In this document: positions 34,641 through 54,209 of the stretch, in pieces
Layout of the letters: each line of letters opens with the position of its first letter
Numbering within the stretch: position 1 is the first letter of the stretch
Source of the DNA: Trebouxia sp. TZW2008
Taxonomy: Eukaryota; Chlorophyta; Trebouxiophyceae; Trebouxiales; Trebouxiaceae
Direction: 5' to 3'
Length of the DNA: 64,000 bases
Assembly (NCBI GenBank): GCA_002118135.1
Contig: BDIU01000262.1
Coordinates: forward strand, 124,228-188,227
Translations under genes and position numbers: made by a program
Notes under the pieces: model-generated
What the model was told of the DNA's origin: nothing
Seen by the model: only the letters and a program-made list of their open reading frames with translations
Database searches by the model: none

Positions 34641-37389
34641 CTAGTCATCAGCTCCATCAGCAGCATCACCTTCAGCTACCATCATGAAAGAGACAATGCC
34701 AGTCCTGCTGATATCAACCTGCAATGCATTTGCAACTTTTGGCTATGTTTCCATTGGGCAAGAGGCGAGATCATCTTGACCAGGCTTGCAGAAGCAGCCA
34801 ACCATTGAGCAGTGTGAAGATGCTGCCTAAGGCTGTCAATATGTTGCACTCACGTGAACGTCTATTCAGTACAAACTGTCCTGTTCATGAGATGTGTCTT
34901 TACCTGCGATTCTGTGTATGCTCCCTGGCCAGCAAAGCCATCTTGATCCATGATGTGCTGCAGGGTGACCATGTGGGTGATCTTCATCAGCCCCTGAGCA
35001 TCTATGCTGACCTGCATGTTTCACAGCAGTGCATGCAAGGCATTGGCAAATGCAACAAGCACCTGCTTATGGCCAGCCAATGCTCACACCGTGTAGATAT
35101 TTAATGCAGCATGTGTGTGAGCACAATTTCTGCAGGGAAAAGTTGCGCTGTGCAACTGCAGCAGTACTTCTTGAGAACAGTGTCTGTGCCAGAAGTGCAT
35201 ACTGACCTTGCTGTTCACTCCAGTAGTGTCTTTTTGAGGGATATTTGATAGCGCTGTGCGCAAGTTCTTGTACTTGTAGCTGCACCGCACCTCCTGCTCA
35301 GCACAGCTGAACCCTCCCAGGTCGCTGACAGGAAGCTCAATCTGCAGTGCAGCACCAATTACAGATTGAGCACAAACTGGCATGCACCAGAACCATTTGG
35401 GCCAAACACGGGGGTCAGCATTAGAAGTTATGTCTAAGTGAGCAACGCCTGCAGTTTTTAATGGGTTACGGGTGCTTTGCCATTCGTGGCAAAATCCGTG
35501 CTGATGGTGATATAAGACTCAGCTGAGTGTGAGTATGGCAACACCATGTTACACGTCTTGATATGTCATCACTGTGAAAATCATGACCCGTGTGATCTTG
35601 CAGCTTACAGGTATCCACATCGCCACAGCGATCTCAGTGCTTGTCTTACTCATCTATGGATGTGCTTAGATGGGCAAGACAAGCACTGAATTGAATGATG
35701 CAAAGCAAGCACAGGCAGAACTGTTACTATCAATCTACTGCATCTGTGTCCTCAGCTGACCTGCAAGCTGCCTGCTGCCTGAGCACTGAAGAAGAGGCGG
35801 CGGGGCTGACGCTGCATACAGACCTCCACTGAGCTGTTGTTACTGCCGATTGCTGTCCACTCCAAGTCCTCTATCGTTTCCTTCAGCAGAGCACCTGCAC
35901 TGTGCAGTGAAAAGAGGCTGTACACATGAGCAGAGCAGTTCAAACGGAAGCTCTCATTCGCAGGGGAACAGCAGCAGGATGACCCATTAGCATGTTGACA
36001 TTCAAGTAAATCGAGGGCAAGTTTGCCTTTGTCACAAAAGGGCTTTGGGCAAACTTGTTTCCAGGCAGCTCACTTACTTTGCATGCAGCGAGCACATTGA
36101 CGAACCCGAGCAGCAAGGTGGCATGATGACCTGCATCATTGCACTTACTGCCAACATCTGCAAAGGTGCAGCAGCAGCAAACCAGAGATCAATGATGCAC
36201 AGAGGTGCCCATGATGATGTGATAGGTGAGGGAGGCTGACCAGGAATGAGGAAGTATGAGGAGGGGTCTTGCCAGTAATCAGACAGGTCCTTGGGAATGG
36301 GCATCTCTTGGCTGTCTAGCTGGGCATACATGTTGACAAGGCTCGCATCCCCATCCTCATTCATCCTGCAGTTTGGCACATGCCAAAAGTTGGCAGCCAA
36401 GTCAAGCTCAAAGTGCAGTGGGCTGAAGCACGTTTGCAGACTTGTTTTGCAGTATCAATACGTCTGAAGCAATGCTCATTGAAAGCAGATTCTATACCCA
36501 CCCAAGGCCAGTACGATAGACAGGAAAGCTGCAGGGGATGGGTAGCAACATGTGCCATGATTGCTTGAGAATAAATGTTGTTCCAGCAGGTAGAGTGTCC
36601 AGCACAAACATATCTGACTCATTCTGACTTGTTTCACAACTTGACTCATGCAGTCAAGACAGGTGGGGGCAAAATGCAGCTTGCAGCAGTTTTCTGCCAT
36701 GACTCAATTGTCAATGGCTAAGTATACAAACAACTTATTTGAGAGATCATACTCGCATTCAAGCTGCATGTTGGCATTTGGGTATTTGAGCACAAGCTCA
36801 TGACCACTGGATGCAAAAACTTGAAGCGTGTCCATCAGATAGTTGAATTGTAGTCCAAACACTCTGACTACCCCAGGACAGTGATACTCAATGAACATCT
36901 GCACACGCATATGTGTTCAGTTTCGATGTGCCTTAAAGGTCAGCTGCTGGAGACAAACTGCATACAAATCATAGCTCTGACATGTCAACTTGCTGATATT
37001 GTCTTTGATCAGAAGAAAGTGTTAGCGTTAAACGCCCACAGGCGCAGCACTCCTTGGGAGTCTCACCTCAGGTCTCAGGAAAATGGAGGACTGTAGAGTT
37101 TTGGAGTCAATCTCCCACCGTACAGAAAGACCCTCTGGTCCCATGAGAACTGTGCAATGCTGCATCAAAAAGCAAAGCAGTTCTGCATTTGCACATCTAT
37201 CAGACAAATGCATGGGCATTCTTGCTCGGTAAGCGCACCTGCTTGCCAGTAGTTTTGATGGCTTGCAGCATATGCACCAGGACACGGACATTTGGGACCT
37301 TGACACTGGCATGAGTCTGATCAGTCGGTGTGACCATCGAGCAATACTAACTTGGAGGGGTAGGAGCGCCAGCTCAATGTGGCGCTCAT
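34641..37389 (-). CDS. RAD1: Checkpoint clamp subunit RAD1 (9-1-1 complex)
   Basis: PCNA-like subunit of the RAD9-RAD1-HUS1 clamp that signals DNA damage at RPA-coated DNA. Nine exons close in frame: 37352-37389, 37239-37305, 37067-37159, 36735-36898, 36241-36365, 35761-35894, 35207-35341, 34904-35011, 34641-34718 (313 aa). Recognisable family segments are VRVLVHMLQAIKTTGKQ, DSKTLQSSIFLRPE, MFIEYHCPGVVRVFGLQFNY, LKETIEDLEWT, FFSAQAAGSLQIELPVSDL, the CSYKYKNLRTALSNIP run and LMKITHMV before the C-terminus. Length matches the family. The C-terminus is acidic (EGDAADGADD). It shares a 319-bp divergent promoter region with the 136-aa gene at 37709. Confidence 0.88.
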
Positions 37390-37708
37390 CTTAACCGAGG
37401 AGCTCAGGCCTCAACATGCTCAGCTTGACCGCAAGCTGCGACAAACGCGGCGCATATTGTGTGTCGTCAAAATACTGTAGACATCTGATACAATGCCACG
37501 TTCAAGGCCTCCTTTCCACCTCTTGCGCTCGAGCTTCGCAGATGCAGTCACTGATCGATGAAGGCATGCATGCTGTGCGGTGTGTGCTATGCTCTGGAAA
37601 CCGCAGCATGCGCATGGCCGGATCGCTCGCGGTGGGTGCGTAAAGTTGATGCAGTCGCAGGCGCAGTGCGAGCCGAGGCCTACTGTGCGATCGAGAGTGT
37701 ACTTGACA
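37390..37708. promoter_or_regulatory. Bidirectional promoter region, RAD1 / 136-aa gene
   Basis: Only 319 bases separate the two start codons on opposite strands, so both promoters and 5' UTRs must lie here. No sequence element was assigned with confidence. Confidence 0.55.
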
Positions 37709-38277
37709 ATGCCAGCGCGTCGCAAAACGGACTCGGGCAACTCACCCGCTCAAGATCGACAGTCTGATCACAGGGCAGACGCTGCAAACGAATCCGTCAG
37801 AACGTCTGCTGTGCCGGCGAATGCTGAAGATCCGCAAAATACTGAGGATGTCGCCGACATGTACAAATTGCGCAATGGCAAGGGCGACGCTCTCAAGACA
37901 CCCAAACGAAGCTCGATCGTTCGTGCTAAAGCCTTACTGACCACTCCTCCAGGAGCCGAGCCTTACCGAATGACAGTCACAGGCTCAGACTGGCCAGTTG
38001 CATCTGTGGTACGCTTACCTAAAAACTCAAGCCGTCCGCTCTATCACAGATGCAGCATGCTTGCACACCTGCAGTATCACAGCTTTGCCCTGGCACAGGT
38101 CACTGAGCGAGGGGTAGAACAACACCTGGTGCAGCCAGACTCAGACTTCACAGGTATGCATTGAGCACACATATGCGCCAGCTGCTGCATATATACTTTT
38201 ATGAGATGTACATGCATGCAGAGGCTGGCACTGCAAGCGGAATTGGGAACAAGAGGAGTCGGTGTACAGAGGAATAG
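37709..38277 (+). CDS. Hypothetical basic nuclear-type protein (136 aa)
   Basis: Three exons close exactly in frame: 37709-38008, 38099-38153 and 38222-38277. The product starts MPARRKTDSGNSPAQDRQSD, is hydrophilic, and contains LKTPKRSSIVRAKALLTTPP, where TPKR fits a CDK phosphorylation site, then a short conserved-looking strand YRMTVTGSDWPVASV and a basic end NKRSRCTEE. I do not recognise the family; the TP-rich segment followed by a short strand loosely recalls Borealin-type C-termini, a weak resemblance. Its position head-to-head with RAD1 and just upstream of MCM3 hints at a cell-cycle role, by inference only. Confidence 0.6.
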
Positions 38278-39235
38278 CTGCACATCTCAGCAGCAGCAAC
38301 TTGCAGCTCCAATAATTGCTTCATTGGGTATAGCTGATCAGCAAAATTGGCTTCAAGGCAAATGATCAGATGCACTGATGCTGCAGCTGGTCAGACACGT
38401 CAGCGAACACCAAGTGCTGGAGAGCTTCCAATGCAATATTGCATGCCTGTCAAGAGCAGACCCTGTGACCGAGAAGATGTTTGTGGGAACCAGCAAGCAT
38501 GTTGAGCATGTGACAGAGGCTTTGATTGCAGCCCTTTGTGGGTGGAGCTTGTGGGGTCAGAGTTGCTGCTTTGAGTCTAGCAAACATTGTGTTGATTGCA
38601 GCTTGCCCTTCACAGTGTCACTGTGGCAGTGCCTCATCGCAACCTGACGTATAAGCATGGGAAAGCACAAGCATGTACAGCACAATGAATGGCATCTTTT
38701 GCCTACCACAGCGATTTATGTGCATGTAAACACAAGTTATTGCCATGATGGCAAGATTGTTAGCTTGCCTTGCAAGTGCATGTCTCAACCCATAAACGTA
38801 CTGATCTTTGCAAACTCACTTGATTTTGTGCTCTGCTTCACTCTGACAAGCGCAGACATTTCAAGGATCGGCAATGCAGCTTCAGCTTGCCAGCTGCATC
38901 TATGGCCAAGCTCAAGCTACCAATTTGACCAATAAAGTCAAGCAACAATTGTGTCTGATGTGGTCTGTACTACTTACCACGCGCATAACGCCCAAACTTT
39001 TGTTTGAAAGCTTGCACTGACCAATCAGCATCTGCGCGTTGCAGTGAAATTCAGAAAGCTGGACTCTGACTTCGACCTTGACTCTTCAACTTCTTCCTCA
39101 CTTACTCACTGACGGGCTTTCAAGTCAAAGCAGATCAGCTGTGTTCTGTACAATTGCCAACCGACGCCCGATTCATCTGGCTGCTTGCAAAAACGCGGAC
39201 ACTTTCAGCGTACACGGCACAGCTGTACTGCTGCA
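38278..39235. promoter_or_regulatory. Intergenic region upstream of MCM3
   Basis: No exon supported. The last 200 bases before 39236 are pyrimidine-rich (CTTGACTCTTCAACTTCTTC) and probably hold the MCM3 promoter and leader. An in-frame ATG lies at 39185; I chose 39236 because MDSVTEDRQELI aligns with the family start. Confidence 0.4.
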
Positions 39236-47845
<8,610 letters not shown>

Positions 47846-48019
47846 GCGCTGGGGTACTATTAGCCTGAAGATGGCCATGGCAGCCAGCATGTTGCATGTT
47901 CAATGTATTGTGCATGCGCCAATGACTTCCTGTGCTGTTGATCATCATGAACCGCTTTGAGTCCTGTCACTGAGACACACAATTGGCAGGGACTGTGATG
48001 CGAGGGGCTAGGCATGCAC
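47846..48019. other. Short 3' region after MCM3
   Basis: MCM3 3' UTR; no polyadenylation word close to the stop was assigned. Confidence 0.3.
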
Positions 48020-48335
48020 CATCTGCTGATGTCAGCAGGAATTTTCCGAGTTGCTGAAGTGATGGTGGCACATTCGTTCTAGACACCGATCTTGAATCCA
48101 CTCACGCACTTGCGTGGCTGCTGGCAGAGCTTGAACTTCTTCTAGCATGCTGTCAAATTTCACCGCTGTGATGACAGGTGTATTTGCAATGAGGTATCAG
48201 AATCTGATGAGAGGTTTCACAGCTTTTGCGCTGAGTGTCCGAAAGGTCTTGCCATCTGGACAGGTGACCAAGACCCCTGGTGATTATCGAAGGTGCCAGC
48301 AGCGCAGCATGCAGCGCAAACTTGCTGTCCATACG
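48020..48335 (-). CDS. Possible small hypothetical gene, minus strand
   Basis: Reverse strand shows MDSKFALHAALLAPSIITRG (start near 48333), a plausible donor, then after an acceptor near 48177 the open segment AVKFDSMLEEVQALPAATQV and REWIQDR up to a stop near 48026. The second segment looks like coding sequence, but I could not prove the join or recognise a family. Confidence 0.3.
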
Positions 48336-48730
48336 TGGCAGTCAGCTTCCTGCAAAACCAGCGTAAACTCATGTGACCGTTTGTATGTAAGCCATGTGCC
48401 GTCACTCAACGGGTGAACATAGAGCACGTGGGTCTACGTAATTACGATCAAGTTACGAAAACGCTCTTTCTCGGCAGCTGGTTGGCGTTACATGAGTAAG
48501 CACGTGACATAGCTTCCCCTTCACCTACTTGCCGTTTCGAGCTGGTGCGAGGTCTGGTGGAGGCACACGATATCTACCATGAGAAGATTTGATTTGCATA
48601 TGTGAGGTCGGCCGTGACATGTGTGAAGTGCTACCGAGTCGGCGTGTATCACCACGCCACTCGTTGTGAAACACATAGTACCCCTTGGCCGCAGTTAGTG
48701 TCAGCTGGCGCGCCCGCGTCGGGTTGGTCC
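48336..48730. promoter_or_regulatory. Upstream region of the fucosyltransferase gene
   Basis: More GC-rich than the surroundings and without a supported exon. Likely promoter and 5' UTR of the gene starting at 48731, possibly shared with the small minus-strand candidate. Confidence 0.4.
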
Positions 48731-51700
48731 ATGCGCTGCGCGTTGTGGATCTTGCTCCTCACGCTCAGCACAGCAGCTGTTGTAGATTGCCGGGACCGCT
48801 TGCGGCTGACGGGCCGCGACAGCACAGTCTCAGACGAAGATCTGCTGCAGCAAAGTGAGGCGACTACTACACTTTCGCTGACACACAGCGTCAAGTTTTA
48901 CCAGCAGTACGATGCAGTTACGCCTCGCCTGCCGACTCGCGTCAGTCGTTTGGCTCGCAAACGTCCGGCACGCCAGGAGGTCTCAGGGAAGGACGACTTC
49001 GATTGGGAGACGTACCTTGCGTTGAATCCGGATCTCCCGCGCAGAGACTATGCATCCTCCGCCAAAGCCCTGCAGCACTACAGGTGAACCCACACAAAAG
49101 TTACCGCAGCAAATTTCATTGTCAAGAATCACCATCTATGCTTGGAACGCCTGACGCGTTTAGCGGAGCACTTGAAGCCTCTTTGACGTTGTGCAGCAAG
49201 GCGAACGCGTCTGCAGATCATGTTGTTATAAGCCATGCTCTGACATCATCAGGTGGTCCCCTGTCAGATGAAAAAAGGCTTGCAATCTGCAGGGATATTG
49301 GTCATGCTGAGAACCGACTGAAGAGGCTGCCCCACATCATCCTGCGTTACACTGCAGCCACAGGCCTGTCGAATCAGCACTACTGCCATATTGCTGCCTT
49401 CAGCCTTTGTGCTGCTCTGGACAGATGCTCAGTGAGTATCTGCTGCACTCTCAACTGCCACCGGCCTTTTGACTGTGACTCACAGCAAACCCAACTCAGT
49501 CCAGTCAGTGTCAGCTGCTATATCAGCGACACGCAGCAGCATGGGCATGCATGCAACTACAGCTGCAAGTATGTACTCTCGCCAGACGCTTGCTGTGTAC
49601 ATTGCTCTAAGCATGCATTCTGCCTGGTCTTAGTGTCGACAGCAACTTGTCACACCAGCTTGCACATTGACAAAGCACAGCTGACATCTCAGCATCAGAC
49701 AAGAGAAAGAAAGAACAACAGCAAGCAGCATACTAACAGCAACAAAGCAACAGCTTACATACTGGCATCATACCGGTGTTGTGTAGCACATGCCCTGCTG
49801 TTTACAGTCACTGTTGCCCTGAGCAGTGACTTCGGCTTTTGCTACCTGCAGCTGATGCTGCCTCAAACAGTGGCATGCAAATTCCTTCAAGATGCTTTCA
49901 GCACAACATAAACATGATGCCTCACCAACATGATGCCGCGGCACCAATGATTGTAGCCATTACTGTTTTGTGCTGACCCCAGTTGTGGCCCGCAGCTCCT
50001 TCCAGGACGCCTGCGGCAGCCATTGATTTCAATGTGATCAACAGCTTGTACACTTACACAACACAGCTGATGTATAACAACCATGTATTGCCTGCGGTTG
50101 GTGATACCCACAGCTGTGGCCCGCAGCTGCCTTCAGGACGCTTTCAGCGTGTTCAAAGAGTGGAACAGCCTGTACACTTTCTCATCACACAGAATTTGCA
50201 GCTGACTTGCAATTTGTCCACTGCAGTTGGTGCTGCCTCCAGCTGTAGCCCGCAGCTCTTTTCAAGACGCCTTCAGCGTGTTCAAGGAGTTCAACAAGGT
50301 GCAGTGGTCAGCCATGCCTCTGGAGACTCTGTACGACACAGACAAGATTGCTGCAGAATGGGGCAGGTCTAAGTTTGCTGTGTACAAGACACCAGCGCTG
50401 CAAGAGTTGCCCGCCCTGGTTGAACCTGAGACTGCATTCCCAAGGTGAGTTTGCACTGAGGCATGCACTACTTTAAAGGGCTGCATAGTCCCAGGCCTGA
50501 GTGACAGACTCTCAGGAGCAGTCAAGCTCAATGCAACTGTTTGCAGCTTGTTGTACAGTAATCCCTCTCTGTAACAACTGTTTTGGTCACCAAGAAACCT
50601 GTCCTTACATCAAATTGTCATTCCTCAAAGGGACCACTGCAGTCAGAATGCAGTGATTGGGTACCAATGGCTCCTTACAGCGAGATTGTCCTCATCTCGA
50701 GTGTCCTAACAAAGAGAGTTTACTGTACCTGCTTACAACAGCGCTGTGGGTCTTGGGGGTCTCAGGCTAGTTCATGGCTGCCAGAGCAGATTGTGCATTG
50801 ACTGCAGACTGTCAGCAGTCTCCTGAGTGTTTTGATTGCCCAGCACCTTCAAGCACAACTCTATTGTGAAATCATTGACAATGATCTATACCATTCCACA
50901 ACTTGATTATGGCTAACACAGCTTGTCTGCATATGCCCCTTACTCACCTTGCAAGCTTCTCTGCAATTGCAGATACTGGTTGATCACGACAGTGCCTTGC
51001 ATGCTGCTGCTCATTGCTGGCAAGGCAGGTCGTTGACAACACATACCCTGCACTTGCGTCAACATGTGTGACAGTCAAACCATAAACTGTGTTATGGGTG
51101 TAGTTGTGTGGACAAACTTGATGCAAGGCTCAGAGCCAACCTGTCAGACATCTACCTTAAGAGCTTTTGACTTGTCCAAGATTCAGCACAAGGTCACAGA
51201 AGCTGTACCTCAAACAGACAAGCGGTACATGCATGATGACATGTGTGACAATGATCCTGTTTTGTTATGGCTGCAGGTATGTGGACCAGTTTGATTCAAG
51301 GCTCAGAGCCAATCTTTCCGACATCTACCTCAGAGCCTTTGACTTGTCTGAGCTTCAGCAGAAGGCCACAGAAGCTGTAGCTCAAACAGCCAGGCAGTAC
51401 ATGCAAGCCACAGGCGCAGCTGAAGCGCCTTACATTGTACTAGACCTGCCTGTCACACTGTTTGTACTGAAGACCAGCAACAACCTAGACCTGGTTTCTC
51501 AAGTTGCAAAGAAGCTATACTTTGCCCCTGTTGTGCATCGGCTTGCAAACAAGGTGCTTGAGGGCATGGCAAGGCGTGGTACAAGTGGTGCAACTTTTCA
51601 TGGAGCGCATCTGAGAGTTGAGGCTGATGCAATGGATTGGGCAAAATCTATGGGTGGTTTTGAGGCCTATTGGGGTCAATTTCTGCAAGCCATGCGCACA

Positions 51701-52162
51701 GCTGGATTCCAAAGAACTGCGCCATTGTACGTAGCCACTGGGTTGCTGTCTTATGCAGCAGGTCATGATACCCTAGCAAAATTGACGGCAAATTTGACCG
51801 CTGAGGGTTTGTGCAGTCAAGTCACCTACAAGGAGCAGTTCCTGAGCCCTGCTGAGCTTGACTCACTGCACTCAGAGCAGAAAGCTCTAGTGGACCTGAT
51901 TGTGTTGGCAAATGCCCATAGCTTTGTAGGGTTTGAGCCGTCGACCTTCTCCTTCTTCCTTACTCAGTATAGGGTTCTTCAGGGTCTCAGTCCATCTAGC
52001 TCAGTGCTTGTAGAAGGCAAAATAATTGGCACAAACCCGTTGTTTGAGGCAGCTGCAGTCATTGTTGAAAATGGTTTTCAGCAACAGAAACTAAAGGAGG
52101 TCAATGGCATTGCTTCCAGTCGCCGCTTGACACTAGAGCACAGAGTAGATTTCACAAACTAG
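48731..52162 (+). CDS. GDP-fucose protein O-fucosyltransferase-like glycosyltransferase
   Basis: Four exons close in frame: 48731-49083, 49293-49431, 50227-50444 and 51277-52162 (531 aa). The first about 20 residues (MRCALWILLLTLSTAAVV) are a signal peptide or Golgi anchor. Residues about 92-120 hold DFDWETYLALNPDLP..ALQHYR, a short domain often fused to algal glycosyltransferases. The catalytic part has LRYTAATGLSNQHYCHIAAF and LVLPPAVARSSF near its start, the large exon gives FHGAHLRVEADAMDW, and the C-terminal half has PLYVATGLLSY and LANAHSFVGFEPSTFSFFL, the usual acceptor-side motifs of O-fucosyltransferases. It probably acts in the secretory pathway. Donor sugar and acceptor are inferred from the family. 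Exons 3 and 4 each have echoes upstream, and a MITE lies in intron 3. Confidence 0.85.
49845..50226 (+). repeat. Three echoes of fucosyltransferase exon 3 start
   Basis: Landmark GTGGC/GTAGC (codons VAR) occurs at 49870, 49985, 50116 and, in the true exon, 50245. The copies read LMLPQTVACKFLQDAFS, then VVARSSFQD, then VARS-like with a one-base shift. CTGCAG precedes the first, and the others keep parts of the CTGCAGTTGGTG acceptor. Confidence 0.85.
50556..50725. mobile_element. Tc1/mariner-like MITE, copy 2
   Basis: A 170-bp element flanked by TA with ends CAGTAATCCCTCTCTGTAAC and AACAAAGAGAGTTTACTG. It shares CACCAAGAAA, GGGACCACTGCAGTCAGAAT-like and GAGTGTCCT blocks with the copy at 16383. 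It lies in intron 3 of the fucosyltransferase gene. Confidence 0.75.
51100..51245 (+). repeat. Echo of fucosyltransferase exon 4 start
   Basis: From about 51108, GTGGACAAACTTGATGCAAG to the TACATGCA word near 51235 copies the first 120 bases of exon 4 at 173 bases spacing, with one frameshift. It still shows RANLSD, then AFDLS in another frame. Confidence 0.85.
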
Positions 52163-52767
52163 GCAAGCAAAACAAAGGCAAACATGTAGGCTTTGAGAGT
52201 CTTGATTATATTGTCACCACTGCCTGTCTTTTCCCTTGCACAGCCCATCTGGCAGGTTGCGTTTTTATTTGTGCCACCAGAGTGTAGTTAGCAGAGGCTG
52301 CAGAGCAGCTTACTTGCAATTAAGTGGTAATTCTTAAATCCCAAATCTTTTAGTAGTTTGTCGATGTGTGTGTGTGTGTGTACTTTGGGTCTGTGGGTGT
52401 TTCTGGGTCCCCTGAGAGTGTTAGATTCCCAGCAGGTTACAGTTCTGTAGCAGTAGAGTATTGATGTGTGAGAGAGGTAACATCATGCTGAACATGATGT
52501 GTAGGTAGGCTTGATCTAGCTAAACAGGTAGCCAAATATTTGATTAAATTGCCTTCTCCACTGACTTGCAATGATGCTTGTAAACCCTCATATATAATGC
52601 GGCAAGACACAAGGCATCTGTCCTTGTGTGTCCTTGTAATGTGGTCAGATCAGAAGCAGACGTATGCAGCAGCACACCTGCCGCACCTTAGCACACTACT
52701 CTGGTCGCTGAGTTTGTGCATCTGCATGCTCTCTGCATGCAAGCCGCTGTTTATTGGTAAGCTCCCA

Positions 52768-52838
52768 TGAAAAGAAAAGAAAAGTCTACGCTGTGAGGCG
52801 TCACAATGGGGCCCTCTGTCTAAAGAGGCAGCCCGGGA
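52768..52838 (+). repeat. Dispersed two-hairpin element, copy 2
   Basis: AAAAGAAAAGAAAAGTCTAC, then CGCTGTGAGGCGTCACAATGG and CCCTCTGTCTAAAGAGG followed by CAGCCCGGG. Followed at about 52850 by a short CATGCAGC word also seen beside copy 4. Confidence 0.8.
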
Positions 52839-53137
52839 TTGCTGCTTTCCCATGCAGCAACCAAGCTGCGCAGGCAATGCAATATCTTTCACAGGCGTTG
52901 CACTGAGTGTGATCTTTGCGCCCAAAGCGCATGACAACTGCCAGAGTATACGTATGGCACAGACAGTTGAGCCATTGCCGGTGTCAGCAACTATGCATTT
53001 GCCCATGGCCAAGTCTGCGCAATCTCATGATGCCTGTACCTCAACACACAAGGTGCATACCATGCATGCACGTATGTGCAACAGCATATGCATGGCACAG
53101 AAGGCTTGGCTGTTGGCAACGACAGCTGATGAAAGTC

Positions 53138-53210
53138 TCAGAAAACAAAAGAAAAGTCTACGCCGTTAGGCTTCATAGCGGGAGCCTCTGTCTAAAGAGG
53201 CAGCCCGGGT
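53138..53210 (+). repeat. Dispersed two-hairpin element, copy 3
   Basis: AAAACAAAAGAAAAGTCTAC, GCCGTTAGGC, CGGGAGCCTCT, loop GTCTAA, AGAGGCAGCCCGGG. The nearest copy (52768) is 370 bases upstream, same strand. Confidence 0.8.
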
Positions 53211-54209
53211 CTCAGATTTCCATACATGTTGTGTGGCTTAGTCAGCAATGTCACTGCATCAGCAGGAGAGACATAGGCCAAAGCCGAGCAGTCAAGCCAA
53301 AGTGAAAAGTGCAAACGTAACTGCACATGTAATGAGCACATACAAATACATGGGATCAGCCATCGTGTTTACATTGATCCAGGTATTGTGTGCTTTGTCC
53401 ACAAAATGGAGGGTTGTGCAAGCACGCCATTGGTGGAACACAGGCAGTCATACTAATATACACAAATAGATGAAATCAGTCAGGCACAGGTTCAATGCTT
53501 GACAACATGGTGCTGTTGCGAGCTACTTGACCAGAGGCTCAAGGGAATGCCAAGTTTTACAAACGAGAGACCAGAAGAGAATCAATACTAAGCAAATTAC
53601 TTTCATCCTTTTGCACAGTATCCATGAAATGACCTCTTTCTGTCAGGATGCTGGCTGTGGCTTTAATTCTGGGTTAGCTGATAGCATTGTGAGCTGAGTC
53701 GCTGTGCGCATCAAATGACAGATTTGTGACAAAATAGATCGATCAAATGGGACTAAATTTGCAGCTCATCATGATGAAATAGCACCTGAGTACTGTGCTG
53801 ACTTACAGCTCCTGCATTGAGCACGTAACACAGTTGGAACAGCGCGGTACAGCTAGTAAAGCTACTGAACGCAAGACATGGACATGCCTAATCAGCTGCA
53901 GCAGCCAGACAAGCTTTTAGAGGCAGAATCTGGACATGTTGATTGCAGTTGCAGCAAACATTGGTGCAGCTATGCACAGAAAGCTCAATGAGCAAAAGCT
54001 TGGTGCTCGATCCTTTGGCTGCAGCTCGGTGAAACATTGAACTGTAGCTCAGCAGTACAGCCATGCATGACACCACAAGCTTGCCAAATGCATGTTGCAG
54101 AACCCTGTCCAAACACACACGCCCTGTACACTTTTCTGGTCATGCTCACACACACAGAGACCATTCATCTGAGATGCAACTGGGTGCATTACCTGTACAA
54201 AGGTTGTAT

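Larger units (their letters stand above)
52163..54209. other. Gene-poor intergenic region with dispersed elements
   Basis: Apart from two copies of the two-hairpin element and a short TG run (52364-52381), I see no gene or RNA. Open frames here lack splice support and homology. Confidence 0.45.
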
